DNA of 64,000 bases from Enoplolaimus lenunculus (Eukaryota > Nematoda > Enoplea > Enoplida > Thoracostomopsidae): NCBI GenBank assembly GCA_030248215.1, contig JASANG010001526.1, positions 1 through 64,000 of the forward strand, read 5' to 3'. The notes below the pieces were generated by a model. The model was not told the DNA's origin. It did no database searches and saw only the letters and a list, made by a program, of their open reading frames with translations. Below, piece after piece: positions 35,774-48,127 of the stretch (the stretch's first letter is position 1; every line of letters begins with the position of its first letter). Both the position numbers and the translations under genes were made by a program.

Positions 35774-38700
35774 CTAAAATTTCGCGCACAAGCTGATATA
35801 TTCGAAGCGTTGTCAGAAAAAATAAGCTTTTACAGTCTTTAAATTTCTCTATCCATCACACTTACACTATCACCTACTGAATCCACATACATTTATGTTT
35901 GTTTACAACACTGAGACAAGTATTGATGAATTACTATTAGACAGAAATGAAAAATTGCAATACGGCGTTAGAAGCAAAGGAATGTTTACAAGTGATTAAA
36001 TCTGAAGACTATTTTCAATATTCGGGAAACGATAAAAATGAAAAAGCAATATATTTGCAAGATATTGGGGATCAGCTCCACCGAGCCGTGGGTGAGTAAA
36101 TGATTAACATATTCAAACACATTTCAGGTGCTCTGTATTTCGTTAATTTACATACCCTACCTTTAATTACTTAGACGTTATCGGTATTCCACTATAGATG
36201 TATTTACTCAGTTGTATTTTGTAAGCGTTTTAGATTTCATATATTAAGTCTTAATCGCTTATTTAAATATACAAAGTTTTGGTAAACTCAATTTGTCCGC
36301 ATAGAGTTTCGACGTTACTGCTGAATGTCCGCGGAAGTCGAGAAACGTACCTCTAGTAACTCTACGCGGATATCGCACTTTTGTTATCAAGTAATCCAGA
36401 ATAATTTACTTTATACTAACTACCTTGTTGAAACCCAACCTTGCAATTATGTGCTATTGACCAACATATCGTGTTATTATAATGAACTAATTACTAGAAA
36501 TATATCAATGCTGAAATTGAGCAATATTAGCTGTATATAAAGGCAAACATGTAGTCTGCGAGAACCCGGAAAATATAATATATTAAAGTTGGTACAGACT
36601 GCACAGTACCTTGATAAAAGAGTTACATTAGGTTAATCCATATAAAAATTTACGAAATCCGGTCACATAGAGGAAGGTTTGACCTGCGAAATTGTATAAA
36701 GGTAGACATTGTCTACTATGCATAGGAAGAACCAATTCGGTCATATAAAGGTAGATTGCATGAACAATTTTTGACTAAGTGCGGCGCAGCCGGCGTTCCT
36801 CGAGTTCTGTCCGGCTCCGTCCTCAAATTACAGCACTGAAAGGCACTGCACACCAGATTGCTACAAACTTTTTTGTTATTCGACATGAAATGATCTGTGA
36901 CAAATACAATGCAACCCAAGGCTCACTTGAAGCAACCGTCGTGAAATCAACCGTATTCCAGGATCAAACAACTCGCTAAACACTCGTTCCGGTTTCAGAA
37001 CATATCGGTCCTTATGGACCGCAGCCGTAACCTTGGCTCGACTTCGTTGCTGGTACTCAGACGATTGATCAACAACGACACCTTCTTTAACCGTTACCGG
37101 AGGCTCAAAATAAACCTGAGTACCAGCCGAAAACACAACCAAATAAAAATCAGCGGTAGCCAAACGGTGAAGTAAAACTTCGGGTGAGAAATTTTGAGCT
37201 GAGATGCGATATTCAAATTCGTCAAGGATCACATCGCAATGGGCGTAATCGCGCAAATATTGCGCAAGTGCCATTACTGCACGCCGATGTGGTTCAAAAT
37301 CGTCTGTGTATAGCACAAATACTGTCGGTCGTCGAACCAGAGGTACTGAAATACAGGTAAATATATACAAAAACTTCAATAACGGACAGAAAAACGTGTC
37401 GCTATTAATTGAAATAATGATAAGCGACCGGATATTCACAAGAAAAATTCAGGTTCGTGTTAGTGTATTGCAAAAATACCCTGACAAAAATATTTTATTA
37501 AAAATGAATTTATCCAGGCAATCGCCCTCCAAATTGATTTTGTACTGAAATGAAGAGTAAAATTACTAAAATTCCTTTGATTATCGCTAGCTTCGCTCAC
37601 GAGTTTTCTCAGCAAGCACCCCCATGGCGAGCGGTTCGAAGGTCCGACGTCAGTTACGTATTATATAGATGCCTCAATATATTTTATATATACAAATATG
37701 CATATCAGGGCAGGGCTGCCAGTAATACTCCCTACCACTGCGATGGGCGTCGCGTTTGCGCATAAGGTACAAAACGGTAGCAAACCTATAATTTCAATTT
37801 TAGGATGTAATCTTTAGTGGCACCGCAAGGGCGGATTCACATGGATCCCTATACCGGAGCTATGCAAAATTAAAAATTATCATCGTGAGTACGGCAAAAT
37901 TACAGCTGGTTTTTTTTTGTTCGATAGTTCTCCTTATTTCATTATCTCTCAGACTTGTACAAGCTTTTGAATACCTCGACGGTACATGCACGCCAGAATT
38001 TTTCGCTGGCAGCGCACACTCGTAAGATGACATTATACTTTCAGATACGGTCAAGCTTTCGCCATTGCAACTATGCCGTCATTTTGGAAGGATGACGTCG
38101 GGTGGAGGGGTGCGTGCTCGGTCAACCTCAAAATCCCAACGATATATCGTGGATCCCCCACAGGGCCCAATGGCATAGGTGCAACCACCGCGATGAAGAT
38201 CTGTGGTGCCTGACTCTCACATTTAGCGCAGTAATGGTTCATCATTACCTTGACCCCGTTTTTGAAATTATGCATATGTTTCTGTTTCCGTTTATGCTTG
38301 AGACGTACAGGCAAACAAGACAGACCAAACAGAAAAACTTGAGAGAGAGAGAGACAGAGAGAGTGATTCGAAGCTAAGTCGGGAGAGGTGGAAAACACTT
38401 TCGGTGCCGCATTTAAATGCGTAAATATGAGGTATCCCCCATCAGAAACTTTCTCGTCATCTGTGAACTCAGGGTCAGCATATATTTTGCTCAGGCCTTA
38501 GACCCTCTATTTTAGCCCGTCGCTACACCCTTTACCCAACGATTACAATGTCGCGGGCCCTGAAACATCGTATATATGTTTCTGCTGCGAAAATTATACA
38601 TAAAAAATCTTGTGTTTTATTTCATGAATTTTAGGACCAAGTTCAGGTTTAGGTTATGAAAACTTCCGGGCTCAGGTTTTGACTTTGAGAAATTCCGGGT

Positions 38701-41700
38701 CCGTGTCCGAATTTTGGCTTTCTGAATTTCCAGGTTCAGGTATATATTTTTAAATGTTGCAACACAAGTGACCATAGAAAATAAACCAGCAAAAGAACTA
38801 AAATTATAATATTCCAACAACTTACTTGATGGCTGCAAAGTTTGTTTCTGGCGCCAAACACCTATTGCAATCATAAACGCAATCACACAAAACACAGCAA
38901 CAACAACAAACAGCGAAATATGGACCAAAAATGATTTAGAATACAACGACTGCATTGGCGCAAAGTGGTCTAAAATGCAGAAAATAGTATAAGATCAGAA
39001 GTAAGCAACCGGATAGTGCAGTATCTAGGGTAACTATTATTCTCAGCTGTTTATAGCACTTGATACCTATTGGTTTTAGGTATGGTATCTTTTTGAAATA
39101 GTGGATCAAATTTCTTAAATTAATTGCATTTATTCGCTGAAAGTCTGCAACAGCATCGTGCATTTTCCGACTAGCACATACCGTAGTTATCTCGTTCAAA
39201 GCTTATTGCTAGCTGGTGATAAATATAACAACCAATGAATAAAAATGTGCCTTGAACTACGCTATGCACAAATCTGTGAACGAATACGAATAAAAAAATT
39301 TAATGCAAGCACAAATACAATATTACGTTATTATTACCACGCCAGCCTTCCAAAAACTGTTACCATACTGATAAGAAAAACTTATTTTTCTTCAAAACCA
39401 AGTAAAACCGTACAGGTCCCACAAGATATTCAATGCGTATTGCCTTAAAATTTAAAAGTTTAAATGGTTCCTCAGTCCTCACCATAGTAAAGTGTGAAGT
39501 TGATGCGCACCGGAAGGCAAATTTCTCGAGGGCAGAACGGATGAATAACACTAACCTGAAAAATGCGTTAAACCCATAAGATTGCTTGTAAAATCATTAC
39601 ACGTTAGTTTTCTTAAGCAATAGGTTATGTTAGAAAGATTTATAGAGTATTGTGTTTATAAAACCTGTTTTATGTCGCTGAAATACATTTGCGCGGTCTG
39701 TCGAAACAAAGATGCTTCGTGAAAAAGTGTCTAAGTACAATTTCCGCCGGATATTAGCTCGTTTCCTTTATTATAAGAAATTCAGTATGTGGTATCGATG
39801 CGTAAGATCATAACAAACTGAAGTATATATAATATTAGTAATTTTGAAGAAATGCATCAAAAGTAGCCAAAGGAAACCTAAACATGTTGATTTCACAAAA
39901 TTATTACTTTGTCGCTCAGGCAGTTTTTGGTCGAAGGTCTTCAATTTTGAACGCATAATGCATTTTGACCAAACCCAGTAGAATTAGTTAAAAATAGGAC
40001 GGCAAGCACTAAATATAGATAAAATATTCTGCCTCAGTGCTTATGCGTATTTGTGCACGCAATGCAAGGTATCATAAGACTTTATATTTCGACTAAAATA
40101 CAATCCATATTTCTACTGTGATAAAATTTCGTTCCTCTGTTGAGTTATGACAAAATTAAAAACCTTACCAAGGCACTATAATTTCCGGCACGAACATTGC
40201 TAAATATTACGCTGTATTCCTCGTTAGAACCATGGTCATCCGCATCCTAAAACATGCATGAAAAGGCAAATTTAAACACTGATGCTAAACTCTGGTACGA
40301 ATTCCATTTTCTAAGCAATGATAAACAACAGTAACAACTTTAAATGCAATGACTCATCACTATATATCCCAAATAGAGCTGTGCCGGGGCTGGATTTTTA
40401 ACGGGGCCAGTCTGGGACAAGATTATTGCTATAAAAACACATGTCATAAAAACGCTCGAAAAAACATATTCACACGTATAGAAAGTGCGACAAATCGCTT
40501 AAAGTATCAGCGTGACAATCGATACTGTTTTCTGCTTACATACCTATACGTATACGACATTATTGATGTGTGTCTGTGATGAACAAATAGCTACGAAATA
40601 CTTATTTAGATATTAATATTCTGCATACATCTGTCTCGTTTATTACAAGTAAGGAATAATTTACACAACAGCTAAAACAAAGTAAACCAAATTTATATAA
40701 TTAAATCTAGAACGCCGAACATCCATAATTTGGACTGTATGCAAATTATTGCTTTGTAATAAACAATTTAGCGCTGCAATTCTACAACCTGCTAACTGTT
40801 AATGAATAGCCAATGTTACCAATTTTAACTTCTGATGCCCCACAACCATAGCGCCAATCGACGAAGCTTCCATCGCGCTATCCTCATTCCCTTCAGTGCC
40901 CATAGAATCCTGAGAATCCAATTTGATTAACCGGAAATCAAATCCTTTAATGTGTATCCGGCTTGGGACATGTGCCACACTAACACGAACCCCGGATGGC
41001 TCAGTCATATCGATTAGCACCGTTGGACGCCATTCGTGAATTTTGCTTCGGTACACTGTCAATATGCACAAATTTAAAAACGATACATCGTTTTATCACC
41101 ATTGGTTACTACCTGGATTACAATACAAAGACAAGATAAGTTTAATTTGGACTTTACTTAATTTGGACTTTACATAAATTTTACCTAAGCTGTGTTGCTT
41201 TGACTTTTGTCAGAGGCTTTTTAACAATGTTTTGTTATTATAATGTAACGATGCCCATGCCCAAAATTTACACTAATTGCAAATAGTACGGCATTAAATA
41301 TAGAATTTACTTATTTCAACCGGACTCGAAATCCACACCAAATAAGATATTGCAAAATTTACACTAATTGCAAATAATACGGCATTAAATATAGAATTTA
41401 CTTATTTCAACCGGACTCGGAATCCACACCAAATAAGATATTGAGCAATTTTGTGGAACCAGCACAAACTGTAGTTCGAAATTTGCTTCGTCAATAATTG
41501 GCCCGAATACACGCGAATCAATTCTGATCTAAAGCAAACAGTTCATTCATCTTTGTATAAAAGAAGTATGCGAAAAACGCTCATATCAGACGCGGTTTTG
41601 TGTCGCATGTATTAGTTCTGCATATTACCATTGTACATTTTATTTCAATTATGGACTAAAATATTGCATGTTTGAAAGTGAACAAAGAGACAAATATCTA

Positions 41701-43096
41701 TCAAGAAAACAGCGGTTCTGGAAACGAAAAACAGTACGTGTCACTAGATGCGACCAGAGACAGACATTAATGAATGCACATTTTCTAGTCCCAAAATCTT
41801 ACACCGCCTGAATGCTATGCTATCTCTAACTGATCACTTTGACAACGAATTAAGAAGAATAACCAAATAGTTACCGGATACTTGATGGCATGCGCGGTAA
41901 TTGCACGTTTAAAATTATACATCCGGCACGGGCGAATATGCCATGAAGGTCTACTTGTCACATTGATGAAATCACCAGTGCTATAGCTTGAGTAAGAGTA
42001 TTGTTCGTTTTCCGCAGGGCAATACTTTGGACGCTTTTCGTACAGGCACACGAGGCGAAAGCCAACCAATACGGTAGCTGCAAACAAAACCGTCTCTGAC
42101 ATGAGTCAAAGCGCAACACTACCTCAAAAGCAGGGTGGCACCGAATCCTCGATTTGACCGAATCCGAATGCAGTGCTAATTTGCCGAATCCGAAACCAAA
42201 TCCTGCATGTTGCATATTTCAGATATATCTATAATTTGTTTCAGAATATCAACGCAATGCCAGCAGTATAACTTTTAATACGTTAATATATTTCGTCCCG
42301 ACGTCAGTTCTGAGATTTCTCACCTGAAATAAAAAAATATTGATTTTTACAGCAAGGTATTTAAAAGTTTTATTGCTTAAAAATGAAGAAAACATATTGC
42401 CAACTTTGTTGGATTCGGCTTTTCCACAACCGAATCCGAATCCGAACTTCAAATTTTTGCCGAATCCGAATCCGAACCTTTGTTGCCACCCTGCTCAAAA
42501 GTAACAGTAAGCATGTTGAAAAACAGTATTACACATTTCAAGTACCAGACCTCACTTAATTGCTTAGATGTATCAAATCAAACTGGAAATAATATGTTAA
42601 GTTGACACTATAGTGTTATTATTTTAATGCTATCCAGTGCCGTACGGCCTCGCCCGACACTGCTCGTCACGTCATCGCGGTTGAGAGTCTCGGTCTCGGC
42701 AAATCGCGGTATTTACCTGCTCGTCATTGTAGACGAATTGTTGTGGTACAACACAACACAACCTCACAAGCCTATCTGACTAAAACAATGTGAAATGCTA
42801 AGCTCACAAAAAACCACTGGTTTTACAGAAAACCAACAATACTATTATTCTATATTAATACTTGGATTCAGAATATCGAATGAAATATTTAGCCGCGTGT
42901 ATAAGCTCGAGTTCGGTTTGTGAATGACCAGCGGTTGAAATCGAAGCTTTAACAAGTCCGGGTCACAGCGCTGAGTCGCGTTCCGTTCACCGCGTATGTC
43001 ACCCAATTGATTTCGCATCCAAACATCTTCACAATTTGCTTGACCAAGTAGTTCGCATGTTACAGGTTTGTTTGTGCGAAACCCATGTTTACTTTC
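34730..43096 (-). CDS. Interleukin-17-receptor-like protein (SEFIR), 5' incomplete
   Basis: Nine exons join in phase: 43096-42862, 42077-41875, 41528-41402, 41055-40820, 40246-40169, 39555-39483, 38969-38826, 37345-36927 and 35773-34730. They give 852 residues plus stop. Residues 1-317 form a Cys- and N-glycosylation-rich ectodomain. About 330-355 is a membrane helix (VVVAVFCVIAFMIAIGVW). From about 366 a SEFIR domain follows: RPTVFVLYTDD, CDVILDEFEY, FYLVVFSAG and, in the last exon, LICIHFEYSPP and LPRKLPQVLNHIHG. The remainder is a Ser/Thr-rich tail with an acidic run (DTDSDDDDKGDD). Family members are single-pass receptors that recruit Act1/CIKS-type adaptors through SEFIR pairing. The linker between the third and fourth SEFIR strands looks long. 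The signal-peptide exon(s) upstream of 43096 were not found. The ATG at 42102 is not used: it precedes an acceptor. Confidence 0.9.
35947..36099 (+). CDS. Putative BH3-motif protein, first exon, antisense in receptor intron
   Basis: ATG at 35947 opens 48 codons followed by a consensus donor G|GTGAGT at 36091-36092. If unspliced, the frame ends at TAA (36097-36099), giving 50 residues. Near its end is IYLQDIGDQLHRAV, matching the BH3 pattern L-x-x-hydrophobic-G-D-x-hydrophobic found in BH3-only and multidomain Bcl-2 proteins; it resembles HRK- and BIM-type BH3 helices. A possible 5' acceptor (ttactattag) lies just upstream of the ATG. No second exon is secure. One phase-compatible option at about 36305 stops within a few codons, and another follows the acceptor ctttcag near 38043. 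No BH1/BH2 or membrane anchor was found. It sits on the strand opposite the receptor, inside its last intron. The motif is short, so chance remains possible. Confidence 0.45.
   Translation: MKNCNTALEAKECLQVIKSEDYFQYSGNDKNEKAIYLQDIGDQLHRAVGE
36927..37345 (-). CDS. IL-17R-like exon: SEFIR N-half
   Basis: Acceptor CCTGTATTTCAG, phase 1 in; donor CAA|GTGAGC, phase 0 out. It encodes the first three SEFIR strands and the two helices between them, including the family-typical spacing of YTDD, a His, a CDVILDEF strand and the YLVVFSAG strand. Confidence 0.9.
38826..38969 (-). CDS. IL-17R-like exon: transmembrane segment
   Basis: Acceptor TGCATTTTAG, donor TCAA|GTAAGT. It encodes a juxtamembrane stretch, a membrane helix of about 23 residues rich in Val/Phe/Ile/Ala, and a basic stop-transfer start (WRQK). 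Confidence 0.88.
41262..41443. repeat. 91-bp tandem duplication across an exon end
   Basis: Two direct copies (41262-41352 and 41353-41443) differ at only two positions. On the minus strand the unit contains the last 42 nt of the receptor exon 41528-41402, its donor A|GTAAAT, and about 49 nt of intron. The intron therefore carries a second near-perfect copy of the exon end with a second donor. Confidence 0.95.
42131..42493. mobile_element. hAT-type MITE with perfect 8-bp target duplication
   Basis: Ends cagggtggca and tgccaccctg. Flanked by CTCAAAAG on both sides (42123-42130 and 42494-42501). The inside has gaatccgaatccgaa-type repeats in inverted arrangement and no ORF. It lies in the receptor intron between 42862 and 42077. 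Confidence 0.85.
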
Positions 43097-44649
43097 CTAA
43101 AAATGCGAAGAATTGAAACAGTGTCATTGCGCAAATAAATACTAAGCACATACTGCCAGCTGTGAATTGTTTAAAACCTTCCCTTTTTGTAAAAAGATTT
43201 TTTGACCATAGGAGTTTGCCTTGAATTAATTATATAGCTAGCAACATATATTATCTAACAAATAAAGTTTCTGTCAAACGAAGTACATGAATGATTGCAA
43301 TTGCTACCCTGGTAAAAAATATTCTCACAATTTTGTTTTCCTAATGTACTATTTTGAATGAACGGTAACCTAACCAGAGGTTTCCGATTAGCTGAAAAAC
43401 GAACAATTTAGTTAAATGACAGCTACTCGCCGCAAAATTATTTGGATTTTCCCTTCTCAACAGTACTCGGATCAGGCGTGATTTAAAGCATACCCCAATT
43501 AGTTTTCAGAAACACAAAGCATTCGCCAATTGAAATAAATTTAGACAGCTAAGCATAGGTATCCTGCATTGATGTGTTCATCCTAAGAAGTATATCATTG
43601 CTTGACTATTTTAATGTAATCAAAGCCCTGTGGTCGGTCGCATTAGAACAATGCGATATTGGACCACGCCTTCCAAATCTAACCAGTACCTTATCAAATT
43701 GATTAGGTTGGACAATATATCTACCCAACCCAGCTTGTCAAATAATCAATTCAAACCCGCTAACCTTTTCCGCTACCATCAGCGGACAAGTTTCATTTGT
43801 AGAATCGTGCTCTGAATAAATAACCGGCTCACATTTTACTTGCTCAACGGTACGTAAAAACAGACAAATGTCAAACACAATCAAAAACGCTTGTCGAACT
43901 AACACTGCCATTCAATAAACGTTGGAAAGTTTTTCAAGATCCGAGATAATTCTTCAAGATCTCAGATATATTCAATTGAATTTAAAACGAAGTTTCGTTT
44001 TGATCCTAACGATTAACCTTTTCCTGCGTCAATAATTTGTATTCCATCTGACATCCACTTCCAAGCTACGATTCGAGCCACGAAGACTCGAGTGGAAGCG
44101 CTTTGCGGATATTTTGTATTGCGCACACGTATAATTCTTCAACATTGTGCATTAACTACAGGTTCACAATTTGCAATATGTTACTCATAATATACTATAT
44201 GAAGGTTAGGGTTAACGCCACATCAGTAAATGACACCGCCTAAGATGAGCGTCAAGACTTTGACCCCTCATACGTATTTAACCGAATAGCGCAACATTTT
44301 AACGATGTCGCAGGAATGCCGATTTGATCAGAGGAGGCCCGTTACCCCGGATGGGCAGTCTCGGTCATAAAACCGAGATTTTTGGTCTCTGTCTCGCCGT
44401 CTCAGTCAATTTTTAACCGTTACCGAAAATAAAAATGATTTTTTAGGTTCCCGTACCCTTGGAAAAGGCTCGGGATTAATCCCACTGTAACATCCTCATT
44501 ACAACCCTCTCCAAGCTACAGCGTTGTTTTTCATCACGGGCAAACCGAATAGACTGGACAATTTTTAACACAGCGTAGACGTTAGAACCCGTATGTTTTG
44601 CACGATGCCATAAATGTTGTAAACGCGAGAAATGGCCATCTTACTTTAA

Positions 44650-44795
44650 GGGGCGTCCAGTTTTCTGGCGAGTCTATAAAACAGATGGTTTAGATTCTAC
44701 ATTACATTTGTTTGCTTAGGATCACATTTTTACAAAGCTTAAGCTTTTATGAATACGCTTAATCTACTGTTACGCCATAAAAGTAACATTGGCCG
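44650..44795. repeat. Dispersed repeat, copy of 9542-9705
   Basis: Shares gggcgtccag, gtctataaaa, acattacatttg, aatacgcttaatctact and ataaaagtaacattggcc with the 9.5 kb copy. The TTAGGC run has largely decayed. Confidence 0.7.
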
Positions 44796-44932
44796 TAACA
44801 AAATATAGCCAAAGTACTGAAAACTGTAAGCTAATGTTATCACAAGGAATACTTCGTAAACGCGGTGATCGGCGTTACAATTTAATGAAAAAGAATGCGA
44901 AATTTCGTACAGCAAGTTCAGTGTATAATTAT

Positions 44933-45269
44933 CAGGGTGCACCAGAGATGAAAAATACCACAGTCGGAGGTCAACGAAATTTACCGGAGCCGAGGCGAAA
45001 TTAGGTAGTGAAAAATACGGTTAATTAGTTAATGTTAGCCAATATATGCAATGTTGTTAAGTTGTTCGGTTTTACGTTAATTTTCTGCAATGTTTCGAAA
45101 ATTCTTTCCTGAAATGGGTGACAAAAGTAACACGAAACGCGCTAAACAGATAAACTTGGAAAAATTATGAAAAATTGTACTATACCAAAATTGCCGGAAC
45201 GTCCGGCAAAAATCCTACCGAAGCCTAAGGCTGATTTTCTGGCGGAGCCGGACCTCTGGTTGCACCCTG
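44933..45269. mobile_element. hAT-type MITE with perfect 8-bp target duplication
   Basis: Ends cagggtgcaccagag and ctctggttgcaccctg. Flanked by ATAATTAT on both sides (44925-44932 and 45270-45277). Length 337 bp, no ORF. Confidence 0.85.
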
Positions 45270-45559
45270 ATAATTATATCGTATAGGCTCGATAATTGGA
45301 AACATTGTGCAGCTCGGTTCTTGGTCAACACAGCCAACAAATCTTAAACATTTATTACTTTCGCATATATGATATATATACAAACCATGAAACAATAACC
45401 AACCAAATTTCTGAAATATATAAAAGGTGAGGGGCGAAGGTATATGGAATATGGATCTCCTTTGCACTCAAATGAAAAGCAGCATTTCATATAGATCTCG
45501 ACGAACTGACATCAACGAGCGTGGGCAGCAGTTGAAAAGTTATTGTTTACCAAACTGTA

Positions 45560-45769
45560 CACTGTAAAAAATTGGGAGTCAAATTGACTCTCTCGGAAAT
45601 AGGCTTTTCCTGACTACATAAACTGAGTCACGCCAGAGTCAAATTCGACGCATTGAGCGATTCAATGAATCGAATTTGACTCTGGTGGAGTCGAATTTTG
45701 ACTTAGTTTGTGTAGTCCGAAAAAGCCTATTTCCGAGATAGTCAATTTGACTCCATGTTTTTTACAATG
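45560..45769. mobile_element. TA-flanked MITE with gagtcaaa palindromes, copy 3
   Basis: Ends cactgtaaaaaattg and, inverted, ttttttacaatg, with TA on both sides. Length 210 bp, closely similar to 28336-28547. Confidence 0.75.
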
Positions 45770-48049
45770 TAGTGCATAAACTAACAGATTTGAAGAAATA
45801 TATCTCTCCATGACAAGTTCGTAAAATATAATCCTTACAAGATTATTCGTTGTACAAAGTTGATATGTGGTTGTCCATCCATAAGGTAGAACTACGGCAG
45901 GATTTGGCAGGGCTAAGGCTGTTTCGTTTTCGTGCAGGCCATGGGGCCCCTACATGATCCTCCGAAGCTCAGTATCGGATTCAGGGCTCGCGGGTAAACA
46001 AATTACCACTGCTAAACCGTAGCGCGGTTAGAAATCTTTACTTACTCACACTTCTAGATGTTATAACACGAATTCAAATTTCTTGTGCTTTCGCGCAATT
46101 CATCAATCATAAAATATCGTAAAATTTGCTAAAAAGGCACTTTTCGCAGAATTTCACAACACAAAAAGTATCCTTCCACACAGGAAAATCATGGATTCAA
46201 AACTGCTAGGCCCTCACGTACTTAAACTATCAAAAGCCGGTGTTATAGTTTAATTATCCCCCATAGGGATTTCGCTCCCGCATAAGGATGACTAGCTTGG
46301 CGTTGTTCCCTGGAAAAACTACTATTTTAACGTTATCCCTCGGAAAAATTACAACTAAAACTTGTTTGAGTCATAGTTTGACGTTTCCCCATAGCGATCT
46401 CGCCATCCTTCCAGGAAAAATAAGTTTGTGTTTTTCTTCCTAAATTTGTCATAATCAGTGTTTCAGTGAACAAGTTCGCTCCATACAGTGAAAACTGTGC
46501 TGCCCCAAAGATAACAAATTTTTTTACACAAGTTCGGTTTGTACCCTTGTACTTAAACACCAGGCTTGGTGTTCGCACGTAGGGAGCAATAAAACGCCAA
46601 CCATATAAATATGGTTACACAACTAAACGACACATATTTTGAAACAGAGATCAAAGCTTTGCAAGGTATGCTCCCAACGTATCAGTAATCTGTTAGCCTT
46701 TTCTCGAGCGAGAAATTGCACTTATCAATTCCAATACTAAATCTTAGTTTGCAATGGTGCTGGAGGAAAAAATACGCTAAAAACAGACATCTGGGACTAA
46801 GTAACCAAGAATTACAAAAGCAGTTGAAATAGCAAAGTAAACTCGCGAGCGAAACGTGTTATAATACCTAGACGCATTTTCTATTCGATCGCAAGACAAA
46901 CTTTCAAGTTTGGGCCCTCTGACATTGAGCCCCTAAATTGCTAAGACCGGTCCAGAAGATATCCAGGCCGTTAGTGATTTAGTAAGACCCATGTGTCGGT
47001 CCTGTCATTTCTCAAGGTCCTTGTTCTAACATTGGGACTGAACTAGGGACTCTGCTGTCCTAAAATGGTACCGCTAAATCCAGAACGTCGTGATCTATAA
47101 AACAAGCTACTTTGCATTCAATTCCTAACAGCTCCATATATTTCGTATCTTTGTTCATGGGCCGTTAATCATAGCGGCCTGCCCACTAACCCTAAACCTA
47201 GGCGTAACGCTAAGTAGAAGCCTAATCCTTGTATGTGACTGAATTCCATAATTGCACAACAAAACCACTATATATATACATATATATAATATATATTATA
47301 TATATTATATATTATATATGCACATATGGCCGCTACTGTCAACATCATATTATCAGAACAGTATGCATAAATTTACAATGCTCGTTAAGATGGTAGTTTG
47401 ACTCGATAATGAATTCTTTTAACCTGAAGATAATTCGGTTACGTATCAGTCTAGCCGAAACAAATGAACTTACTAAAAAGCTTGATATTTAAAATATGTT
47501 ACGACACTAAATTTTTAAAATAGTTGCATAAAACTAACTAGCAAAATAGTTGCAAGACTAGGATCAAGATCTTAATGCTAAAACAAGTGTCTGGTTACCC
47601 AACAAAACAGTTGGTATTATTAAGACAAAATTAGTAACGGCTTTCGAAGGCAGCACCACCAAGTCATCCCGACGTTACGCTACTGTTTTTATGATTAAAC
47701 ATAAAACAGAATGAAACTGTTATCTAAAATATTCATATTCAGGAACCTGCTATAGCACCAAACATGGTTTTCATGCATTGAATTAACATATAATATGCTC
47801 AGTAACTAAAAACAAAATCCTTATTAGTAGAATAACAATTATTCATCAATATATATGCCGAAAGTCTACCTGATATTCAGGTTAATTACAAATTAGCCTA
47901 TGCCAACATGTTCAAACTTATTTAAGCCTATGCAATATAATGTGTTTATTTGTGACGAACAAAAATTTGAAAGCTTGGAAACGAGAACTAAAATATCCTG
48001 GTCCGTTTCCGCGGCACTTAATCTGCTTTTGATCAAAATTTAATGCCAG

Positions 48050-48127
48050 AGTTTTTATGTGCAGTAAAAAATTTCCAGAACCGGAAGATGAAAAAAATGC
48101 CGGGACCGGAATTCCGGTTGCACTCTG
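48050..48127. mobile_element. Fragment of hAT-type MITE
   Basis: Ends gggaccggaattccggttgc followed by actctgc, matching one terminus of the 53158-53535 family. The other terminus was not located. Confidence 0.5.

Noticed and set aside
41815-42102. ATG at 42102 followed by a hydrophobic stretch, as signal peptide and start of the receptor
   Set aside because: The acceptor TTTTGTTTGCAG lies inside this stretch, and an upstream exon (43096-42862) with ectodomain-like sequence joins to it in matching phase. The hydrophobic residues are a beta strand (TVLVGFRLVCL).
44019-44066. Minus-strand mini-exon LGSGCQMEYKLLTQEK upstream of the receptor
   Set aside because: Phase 0 on both sides would fit, but the acceptor has a poor pyrimidine tract and the donor GTTAAT is weak.
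46611-46665. Plus-strand ATG segment ending in G|GTATGC as a first exon
   Set aside because: The splice donor is acceptable, but the only nearby phase-matched continuation (about 46749-46800) stops after 17 codons and nothing is recognised.
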